This document shows positions 51,442 to 57,675 of a DNA stretch of 57,675 nt, piece by piece. This stretch comes from Sphingobacteriia bacterium (GTDB lineage: Bacteria; Bacteroidota; Bacteroidia; Chitinophagales; Chitinophagaceae): contig RDZY01000022.1 in the NCBI GenBank assembly GCA_004294135.1, positions 1 through 57,675 of the forward strand, in the 5' to 3' direction. Under the pieces are notes generated by a model. The model saw only the letters and a list, made by a program, of their open reading frames with translations, ran no database searches and was not told the DNA's origin. Positions within the stretch are counted from its first letter, which is position 1, and every line of letters starts with the position of its first letter. A program made the translations under genes and the position numbers.

Positions 51442-52482
51442 TTATTTTTTTATCCCAAATAATATGCTCAAAAATTTAATCCTTTTGATTAATTCATAGC
51501 AAAGCAAGCTGCCAACAATCGTACCTGTCAATACGCCATAAAATTTAATTTGAGCATTCAGTTCCAGCGGCAATATCAAGCTACATGATAGTCCTAGAAA
51601 TATCATATGCAAGATATAAACAGGATATGCCGCTTTTGAATAGTATGTTAACTTTCGATGAGGAATATTTAGATATTGTTTTGCGAATGAAAAAATGGTA
51701 AAAACCCAAAGACAGGTTTCTATTGGCAGGTGTACTTTTTTAGGTAATGATACATAATTATTTACCCTTGCTATAAAAAATAAAATTACCAGAGGCATAA
51801 AAAGCCATCTAAATTTTACCAGATTATTCCAAAACCCTTCACCAGAAATAGCAAAGAAACATCCAAATATAAATGCTAACCACCCAAGAAAGAATCCGTG
51901 TGTAGTTGAGGCGTACATTTCATAAATTGGTGGATTGACAATTATTGTTTCTAAAACAAAACATATAATTACTATTAGAAATACAATTGGATTACTAAAT
52001 AACTTACGAAGCTTAGTAACAAATAAGCTATTTGCCTCTCTTTTTATATAGTACAAGGGCACAATACTTAAAATAACATAGCAAAGAATATTTCCCAAAA
52101 ACCAAAGATGTGATGCCTGTGGAATGTATTGAAGCTTCCAGTCATAATAATTTTGTATTATTAGTAGATAAACTGGTGCAATAAATACTATTCCGAATAC
52201 CAATGGTATGCCTATTCGTTGTCCTCTTTCTTTTAATAATTGATGCCAGTTTCTATTTTTAAATGAATAGAAAACACCTATACCTGCAATGAAAAACAGA
52301 ATAGGTATTCGCCAAACGTTCAGCATGGTCATAGGAATCCATAGTGAATCCCATGGTTCTGTATTTACCATGAACCCAATCATAAGCCCCCATGGTTGAA
52401 AAACAATTGCCACATGATATACCATCAATAAGGCAATGGCTATCACCCGTATCCAATCAATAAAGTATTTTCTATCTTGCAT
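51442..52482 (-). CDS. Acyltransferase family 3 membrane protein
   Basis: This 346-residue protein has about ten helices. The start MQDRKYFIDWIRVIAIALLM followed by VYHVAIVFQPW is the acyltransferase-3 N-terminus with the conserved Arg and His (RV..VYH). Such proteins move acetyl or other acyl groups onto envelope sugars or peptides. It lies 28 bp upstream of the CocE hydrolase gene and 6 bp after the ankyrin gene, so a transcript with these is likely. The acceptor is unknown. Confidence 0.88.
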   Translation of the reverse strand: MQDRKYFIDWIRVIAIALLMVYHVAIVFQPWGLMIGFMVNTEPWDSLWIPMTMLNVWRIPILFFIAGIGVFYSFKNRNWHQLLKERGQRIGIPLVFGIVFIAPVYLLIIQNYYDWKLQYIPQASHLWFLGNILCYVILSIVPLYYIKREANSLFVTKLRKLFSNPIVFLIVIICFVLETIIVNPPIYEMYASTTHGFFLGWLAFIFGCFFAISGEGFWNNLVKFRWLFMPLVILFFIARVNNYVSLPKKVHLPIETCLWVFTIFSFAKQYLNIPHRKLTYYSKAAYPVYILHMIFLGLSCSLILPLELNAQIKFYGVLTGTIVGSLLCYELIKRIKFLSILFGIKK

Positions 52483-52488
52483 TATCTT

Positions 52489-53067
52489 TTATTTTAGCAT
52501 TGCTGCTATAACCGGCCTGGTTTTTTTCAGATATTCATAGTCTAATTTCAACCCTAACGGAGCCAATGAACTACCCAACATATCATATATGGGTTTTGCA
52601 TCTTGAAAGGAAGCTGAAACAGTTTCAAGAGCGGTATTGCCAAATTTATTTCTAATTGTTTTATCAGCTTTTTTTGCTAATAACATTTTCACTATTTCAG
52701 GTCTGCAAAAAAAGGCTGCTGTAATAAGTGCTGTAGAACCTTCATTATTTTGAATATTGAGCATTGCCCCAGCATCAATCAGTAATTTTGCAATTTCAGT
52801 TTTGCCAAATATTGTTGCACTTATTAATGGAGTGCTACCGCCATATTTTTCCTTTTCATTTAAGTCTGGTTTTGCTGCAATATGTTGCTTTATGGCAGTA
52901 ATATCGCCTTTCATAACAGCAGTATGAATATCAATAGACGGTGCTATTTGTTTTGCACCCACTTTGTTACTTTGATTATTTTGTCCACAGGCAGGTAATG
53001 CAAGGACTGAGATTATCATTACAAGGAATGAAAGTTGTTTAATACTGGAAATTGTTTTTAAAATCAT
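52489..53067 (-). CDS. Secreted ankyrin-repeat lipoprotein
   Basis: This 192-residue protein has an N-terminal signal with the lipobox-like LPACG (Cys about 27), then four ankyrin repeats (about 48-165): DIHTAVMKGDITAIKQHIAA, GGSTPLISATIFGKTEIAKL, GSTALITAAFFCRPEIVKML and GNTALETVSASFQ. Ankyrin repeats bind partner proteins; similar secreted forms act as immunity or catalase-linked proteins, but no partner is clear here. Its first 32 residues match the start of the neighbouring hydrolase pseudogene closely, including many identical bases. Confidence 0.85.
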   Translation of the reverse strand: MILKTISSIKQLSFLVMIISVLALPACGQNNQSNKVGAKQIAPSIDIHTAVMKGDITAIKQHIAAKPDLNEKEKYGGSTPLISATIFGKTEIAKLLIDAGAMLNIQNNEGSTALITAAFFCRPEIVKMLLAKKADKTIRNKFGNTALETVSASFQDAKPIYDMLGSSLAPLGLKLDYEYLKKTRPVIAAMLK

Positions 53068-53071
53068 TGTT

Positions 53072-53958
53072 TTATTTTTTTTTGGTTTTAAAATTGGTTT
53101 CTAAAAAAGAGAAAACTTTATCAAAATCCTTTGTTGGCTCTTCGTGTGAACCTTCAAGGATAATATGTTCGTAGGGATGTATAAATCCGCTATTTTTTAA
53201 TTTGAAGATCATTTTTTGGCTCATTTCTACAGCCGGTATTATTTCGTCGTTTGTGGCGGAAAGCAAGAGTATAGGGCCGTTAATATTTTCTACTTTTATC
53301 AGTGCTTTTTGTTCTGCGATAGTGTCTTTTAGCATCGCTTCATAAGTTCCTCTCAAATCTCTTTTCATCATAAATGGGATTGCTTCATCATTAACAGGAA
53401 TAAACGGCAATTCTTTTCCTTCAAAAGTCCAACAGGGAGTTATAAACTCCATTGTGTGACCAGGAAAAACTGCATGACTTGAAGACATAGCCACTACGGC
53501 TGTAATTTCTTTATAATAGCTGCCTAAAAGCAATGCTAAATCTGCACCCCTTGAGCCTCCAATTACTGCAATTTATTTATTGTTTATATTTTTATTTTTT
53601 TTGCTATTGTTATAGCATTATACACATCATTTATTGCAATCTTGTTTAAGATTTTTGGCGTTCCTTGGCACCCAAAATATCCGATGGCTAAAAAAGCATA
53701 ACCATTCTCTAAAAAAGCATCTCTTGTTTTTTTCCATCGACTGCTTGCCCAGGCATTCCCTCCTTCTGAACCACCCAAACCAACTATTAATGGCTGGTTT
53801 GAGTTCTCGCCGGTATATAAGATTGCTTCTACATTTGCTACCGTTAAAGTGTCTTTTTTTATACTATCATTTTGCCCAAGAGCAGGTAAGGCAAAGGCTA
53901 TAATTATCACTATAAAAAATGATAGTTTTTTAGTTGTTTTAATTGATTTTAAAATCAT
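53072..53958 (-). pseudogene. BAAT/dienelactone-type hydrolase, frameshifted
   Basis: Two open segments make up one gene. The 5' part (53958-53584) reads signal peptide, then PLIVGLGGSEGGNAWASSRW and GYAFLAIGYFGCQGTPKILN. The 3' part (to 53072) reads IAVIGGSRGADLALLLGSYY, then PILLLSATNDEIIPAVEMSQ and HIILEGSHEEPTKDFDK: the Ser (GGSRG), Asp and His of acyl-CoA thioester hydrolase/BAAT enzymes. The join has a one-base shift at an A8 run and also an in-frame TAA just before IAVIGGS. Both lesions hit upstream of the nucleophile, so no active product is expected. A sequencing error could explain the A-run shift but not the stop. Confidence 0.85.
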
Positions 53959-53993
53959 TATTTTATTTGTTGTTAATTAATGAGCAGATATTT

Positions 53994-54656
53994 TTATTTT
54001 TCATTCTTAAACTCTATTATCTCTTTATAGAATTCCATTGCTTTTAATACCTGTTTCCCTCCTGAACCAGCAATCATATTCTTAAACCATTCTTTGTTTA
54101 AATTCTCGATAGTATGATTTTTATACAACCAGTAAGATAGATAAACGAATGAACCTGTAAGTATAACTTGAAACATAATATACCCTATGCCAACTTCTTG
54201 CGGAAACCATTTATTACTTAAATAAAATGTGGTGAAAAAAGGAAACTGTAAGCACATAATTCTTGTATGGCTTATGATAGAGAATTGCAATTTCGACAAT
54301 TGCTGTTGTATATCGGAAATACTCCCGTTGTAGTTAATTCTTTGCGCCCATATTAAGTGCTTAATGTAATCATACATTGCTTTTAAATTCACAATAAAAA
54401 TTGCCATCACTGAAAAAATAAAATATGCCTTTTCGGGTTTATATTCTGCAATAGAAAAGAACAGTAAGATCCCAAGAATGAGCAAATAAACTGTTACAGC
54501 TATGATGCCTCTCTGCTTATGCCGTATCAACGACTGCATACTGGATTCCGCTTTTTGATTAGTTATCTCACGCAGCAACTGCTTATTAATTGCCAGCGAC
54601 TGGTCAATTTTTTCATAGTGCCCCTTCCATAACTTCACAAAGTCTGTATCTTCCAT
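53994..54656 (-). CDS. Membrane protein paired with ECF sigma factor
   Basis: This 220-residue protein has a short charged head (MEDTDFVKLWKGHYEKIDQS) and four membrane helices at about 48-66, 76-95, 135-150 and 160-180. I do not recognise the family. Its ATG lies 2 bp after the stop of the sigma-factor gene, so it is the likely regulator of that factor, although it is multi-pass and not the usual single-helix FecR or zinc-finger type. Confidence 0.7.
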   Translation of the reverse strand: MEDTDFVKLWKGHYEKIDQSLAINKQLLREITNQKAESSMQSLIRHKQRGIIAVTVYLLILGILLFFSIAEYKPEKAYFIFSVMAIFIVNLKAMYDYIKHLIWAQRINYNGSISDIQQQLSKLQFSIISHTRIMCLQFPFFTTFYLSNKWFPQEVGIGYIMFQVILTGSFVYLSYWLYKNHTIENLNKEWFKNMIAGSGGKQVLKAMEFYKEIIEFKNEK

Positions 54657-54658
54657 GT

Positions 54659-55168
54659 TTATAAATTTTGTTTTATAAATTTATCGTTAAGTAAACCTTT
54701 CAGTCTGCTGATTTTAGTGCCTACATTGCTTTCAGAAATGCCTAATATTTCTGCTATTTCTTTATGATTTTTTCCGTCAAGATACAGTAGCATCAGTGCT
54801 TTATCCAATTCTTTTAATTCAGAAATAAATTGTTGGAGTAACACATAATTATGCTCTGTTTCGGTTGAATCCTTTGTATCTTCATGTTCAAAAAAAGGCT
54901 CCGATATTGGCGTAAAATATTTTTTTCTAACTTTTTCTTTTCGGTAATTTGAAATGGCCGTATTTAACGTAATCCGGTATATCCATGTAGAATGTTTAAA
55001 TTCGTTATTATACGTGTCAAAAGCTTGCCATAGTTTCATAATAATTTCTTGTACAAGATCATTTCTATCCTCAGTATCCTTACAATAGCTGTTGGCTATT
55101 TTGTAAATAATACCTTTGTTTGATTCTATAACAGAAAGAAATATCTTTGGATTGTCAATTTTTTCCAT
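54659..55168 (-). CDS. ECF RNA polymerase sigma factor
   Basis: The 169-residue protein has region 2 (DRNDLVQEIIMKLWQAFDTY, then STWIYRITLNTAISNYRKEK) and region 4 (LDKALMLLYLDGKNHKEIAE and ILGISESNVGTKISRLKGLL). It differs clearly from the other ECF factor at 19926. The next gene in the operon encodes a four-helix membrane protein. Targets are not clear; the nearby secreted proteins are candidates. Confidence 0.93.
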   Translation of the reverse strand: MEKIDNPKIFLSVIESNKGIIYKIANSYCKDTEDRNDLVQEIIMKLWQAFDTYNNEFKHSTWIYRITLNTAISNYRKEKVRKKYFTPISEPFFEHEDTKDSTETEHNYVLLQQFISELKELDKALMLLYLDGKNHKEIAEILGISESNVGTKISRLKGLLNDKFIKQNL

Positions 55169-55292
55169 TGCTACTTTTTGTCAACTTTTTGCTGTTTTTT
55201 ACGCCTTAATTAATTATACGCACAGAGGTATTTAAAATCACAGATTGTGAAATTTATTTTGACTAAAAGATTTGATGATTCACTTTATTTTG

Positions 55293-55508
55293 CTATGGGC
55301 TAGCTTCATTAACATATTCTAAAATATCAGCAGGCTGACAATCAAGTGCCTTACATATAGCTTCTAAAGTGCTAAAACGAATTGCTTTGGCTTTACCCGT
55401 TTTTAAAATAGATAAATTAGAAAGCGTCAACTCAACTCTTTCTGATAGCTGATTAAGGGATATCTTTCGCTTTGCCATCACTACATCCAAGTTTACAATG
55501 ATTGGCAT
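55293..55508 (-). CDS. Small YozG-like HTH regulator
   Basis: The 71-residue protein is a single Cro/CI helix-turn-helix: MPIIVNLDVVMAKRKISLNQ, then LSERVELTLSNLSILKTGKA and TLEAICKALDCQPADILEYV. The start MPIIVNLD and the end DILEYV fit the YozG-like group. It lies 3 bp after the DUF2975 gene. This pair is common in Bacteroidota and Firmicutes; the regulator probably controls its own operon. Confidence 0.92.
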   Translation of the reverse strand: MPIIVNLDVVMAKRKISLNQLSERVELTLSNLSILKTGKAKAIRFSTLEAICKALDCQPADILEYVNEASP

Positions 55509-55511
55509 AGT

Positions 55512-56045
55512 TTATACAGTTAAATCATTTTCATGTTGAATTTCAATCCCTTTCTTGAAAATAACCGCTATGATATAAACTATTGCAGCCATCAAAATAA
55601 AAGCTTCACTATCCACCCAAAATTGATTGAGTTTGTCAATTTCGAAATTATGAGACAAGTACTTAGCTATTTCCTTTGCTATATGACTAAATATTCCAAT
55701 AGCAAAAGTAAAGTAGCTGATTTGTAAAATTTTTTGGGAAACAAAACTACTAAATGGCTTTGCTAAATCTATTTTGTGAAGCAGATCTATAACACTATAA
55801 AAAAGCATTGCCTTAAATACTGCAATAAATAATACAAAACTATACATTCCGTAAAAAGCCCACACGTTTTGCTGATACATTAAACTTAAATCCAGTTTTT
55901 GGTACAGATTCCCAACAAATTCTGGCTTGATTATGCTAAAAACAAAGTTTACAATCAATCCGCCGGCTTCTATACTCAAGCCTACAAAAATTATCCAGAC
56001 TATGACATACAAGACCATAAATACAAGGTTGTCAAACTTTTTCAT
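55512..56045 (-). CDS. DUF2975 membrane protein
   Basis: The ATG at 56045 (MKKFDNLVFMVLYVIVWIIF) gives 177 residues with four helices; a frame from 56111 adds an unlikely tail. The helix pattern, with FSSFVSQKILQISYFTFAIG and the ending FKKGIEIQHENDLTV, where a loop enters the cytoplasm (EIQHENDLTV is the family C-terminus), fits DUF2975. Function unknown. It is 3 bp before the HTH gene. Confidence 0.85.
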   Translation of the reverse strand: MKKFDNLVFMVLYVIVWIIFVGLSIEAGGLIVNFVFSIIKPEFVGNLYQKLDLSLMYQQNVWAFYGMYSFVLFIAVFKAMLFYSVIDLLHKIDLAKPFSSFVSQKILQISYFTFAIGIFSHIAKEIAKYLSHNFEIDKLNQFWVDSEAFILMAAIVYIIAVIFKKGIEIQHENDLTV

Positions 56046-56184
56046 CTTTTCAAATTTAAAATTGATAAAGTAAAGATAATATATATTTATTGATAAACAA
56101 AAAATTTGCATTTATTTTCAAAAAAATATCATTAACTGTTCAAACGGCAAATTTGTGGATTTGACGGTTTTTGAGTCGCCCTTT

Positions 56185-56658
56185 TTACTTTATTCGACTC
56201 ATTGGGAAAATTTGCTTTCGCTCTTTACCGTTTTTAGTGCCAGCAATTTCAGCAACTAAATCGTTAGCATTGATTTTTGAGTAAGATATTATTTGAGGAA
56301 AATCGTGGTTAGGATTTTCAAAGACCAGTTCTTTGTCGGAAACCGTTTTCGCTATAAATCGTACAGGCATATTATCATTCTGATTTTTCACATTCGGAAT
56401 ATAGAATAAGCTTTTTTGTTCCTGAATCAATCGAATTGTCTCAAAAACTATTGTATCTTTTTCTTTAAGCATATAGCTTTTTCCTGAAAGTTCTACATCA
56501 CTTACTTTAGACCATGTTTCATATATACTTCCATGTTGAGTTTTGTTTTCCCAAGTGCCTATAAGCCATTCCGCTTTCTCAATTTCATTTTTTTGTAGTA
56601 ATGACCAACTGCAAAAAATAATGACACTAAAAATTGCCAATACTGTTTTCTTACACAT
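56185..56658 (-). CDS. DUF6265 secreted protein
   Basis: This 157-residue protein has an N-terminal hydrophobic signal (MCKKTVLAIFSVIIFCSWSL) and the domain start AEWLIGTWENKTQHGSIYET, typical of DUF6265 and similar lipocalin-like small beta proteins. The later FENPNHDFPQIISYSKI is also usual in the family. Function unknown. It stands alone between DUF2975 and the AraC gene. Confidence 0.85.
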   Translation of the reverse strand: MCKKTVLAIFSVIIFCSWSLLQKNEIEKAEWLIGTWENKTQHGSIYETWSKVSDVELSGKSYMLKEKDTIVFETIRLIQEQKSLFYIPNVKNQNDNMPVRFIAKTVSDKELVFENPNHDFPQIISYSKINANDLVAEIAGTKNGKERKQIFPMSRIK

Positions 56659-56731
56659 ATGAATGAGTTTTTATTTATGCTGACGAAGTTGAGCTGAGTT
56701 TCAAACTTAAAATTGTAAGAATGCGACAAGA

Positions 56732-57547
56732 CTAATCTGTTCCATAAAATAGAGAAGACATTCTAAGGTTGTTTCCGTAAAATTCCTTTGGCGTAAGTCC
56801 TGTAAACTCCCTGAAATCTTTTATAAAATGTGCCTGATCATAGTAATCACCTTCATAGGCCAAAGCTGTAAGACTTGTAAACTTTTTATTTATTAGCAAT
56901 TTTAGTGTATTCTGTAGTCTTATTATTTTGGAGAGTTGTTTCGGGCTTAAGCCAATAGCAGATGTGAATTTTCGCTCCAATTGCCTACGGTTTATATTGA
57001 TTTTTTTAGAAAGTTCGGCAACAGAGAGTTGCCCATTAGCAGTTAAAATAGTGTCGATCGTAGATTTGATGATACTGTTTATTGTTTCCAATAATACTAA
57101 ACTGCCTAATAAAAATGTTTCAATATGATTTATTTTTTCAGCAGTTGAGATGGCATTTACTATTAGTTGTTCAATTTTGAGTCCGTCTATACCATATAAT
57201 TGTTCTAAAGAAATGGCTTTATTCTCCATTTCTTTTATCGGGATAGTTGCAAATGGTAAAAACCCTTCAGGATAAAAGCGAACCGAAAAAATTCCAGTCT
57301 CCCCCATTGGCTCAATATCAAGTGGTCGGGTAAGTTGTCCTATTACAAAACATTTAGGTTGAAATATGTGGTTTCCATTTTCTACATATTGCTTGTATAA
57401 ATCTCCATAATGAAAAATCATTTCCATACAACCGTCAGGTACAATGGTCTGTCTTTCAGGATTATCTTCTTTCGGGCTTTCTAATGTCCAATAGCATTTT
57501 ACTAGCGTAGAAAGATCCTTACATGGATCAAAAACTTGATAATTCAT
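56732..57547 (-). CDS. AraC-family transcriptional regulator
   Basis: The 271-residue protein has an N-terminal DUF6597-like sensor (MNYQVFDPCKDLSTLVKCYW then PDGCMEMIFHYGD) and a C-terminal AraC DNA-binding domain from about residue 165: SVAELSKKININRRQLERKF and ALAYEGDYYDQAHFIKDFRE followed by FTGLTPKEFYG. It may control the adjacent DUF6265 gene on the same strand. The effector is unknown. Confidence 0.93.
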   Translation of the reverse strand: MNYQVFDPCKDLSTLVKCYWTLESPKEDNPERQTIVPDGCMEMIFHYGDLYKQYVENGNHIFQPKCFVIGQLTRPLDIEPMGETGIFSVRFYPEGFLPFATIPIKEMENKAISLEQLYGIDGLKIEQLIVNAISTAEKINHIETFLLGSLVLLETINSIIKSTIDTILTANGQLSVAELSKKININRRQLERKFTSAIGLSPKQLSKIIRLQNTLKLLINKKFTSLTALAYEGDYYDQAHFIKDFREFTGLTPKEFYGNNLRMSSLFYGTD

Positions 57548-57675
57548 TGCTCATTATTTTTGGAAAGTTGTACTAAAGTGACTCGTCCTGATAAAACCTT
57601 ACATTTTAAAAAATTAATCCTGGTATTACTTTACAGTGGTATTTCTTAGTCCTGGATTTTGTTTACAATTAAAGA
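57548..57675. other. Window end, no gene seen
   Basis: This 128-bp end segment is AT-rich and holds no supported frame, hairpin or promoter that I can point to. Confidence 0.5.

Noticed and set aside
1..57675. CRISPR arrays, tRNA or rRNA genes
   Set aside because: No direct repeat-spacer arrangement and no tRNA or rRNA signature was seen; the heptamer clusters have no spacers.

Overview
The window is a chromosomal segment of a Bacteroidota bacterium, most likely of the family Chitinophagaceae. The evidence is a gldKLMN type IX secretion/gliding cluster, AT-rich DNA, few Shine-Dalgarno sequences, promoters of the TAnnTTTG type, two SusC-style TonB receptors with carboxypeptidase-like N-terminal domains, and ECF sigma factors paired with membrane proteins. 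I cannot name the genus from sequence alone.

Layout. 1-1235: the end of a LuxR-type regulator and a frameshifted DUF1016 nuclease. 1312-4888: divergent OPT and POT peptide transporters. 4998-8760: purD, then mreBCD for cell shape. 8763-16905 (minus): a near-complete molybdenum-cofactor cluster in the order TonB receptor, moaA, moeA, TauE/SafE, moaD, moeB-rhodanese, moaE, moaC-moaB fusion; mobA is absent. 17050-19827: a second large TonB receptor. 19926-24369 (plus): ECF sigma factor, an envelope-spanning partner protein, a lipoprotein and uvrC. 24600-31571 (minus): DUF4271, hemD and gldKLMN, the T9SS core and motor. 31650-38585: hemW, an XRE regulator, gpsA, a TolC/HlyD efflux pair and an amino-acid permease. 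38676-43423 (plus): a cobalamin riboswitch followed by btuB, cobT, cobS and cobC, for B12 uptake and lower-ligand assembly. 43456-44034: a MarC protein.

From about 44067 the window becomes accessory and eroded. There is a HigA antitoxin with a premature stop, an OLD-type ATPase with nonsense codons, an IS21-family remnant (istB tail plus terminal repeats), and a short remnant of a CocE/X-Pro peptidase whose intact paralogue lies 4.5 kb away. Next come an ABC ATPase and an ABC-2 permease fused to an M1 aminopeptidase, the intact CocE/NonD hydrolase, an acyltransferase, a secreted ankyrin protein, a frameshifted BAAT-type hydrolase that shares its leader with the ankyrin gene, a second ECF sigma/membrane-protein pair, a YozG-like HTH with DUF2975, DUF6265, and an AraC regulator.

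The most interesting signals are: (i) two clusters of the same degenerate 7-bp repeat ([C/T]ACNGTC), one in the leader of the permease gene and one inside the cobS coding sequence; (ii) a 15-bp perfect dyad covering the start region of the TonB receptor that heads the molybdenum-cofactor cluster; (iii) the ABC-permease/M1-peptidase fusion with a CocE peptidase and its degraded second copy; and (iv) a sigma-linked protein that joins a cytoplasmic segment, one membrane helix and a beta-barrel-like domain. All functional statements come from recognising protein families and motifs; no database search was run.
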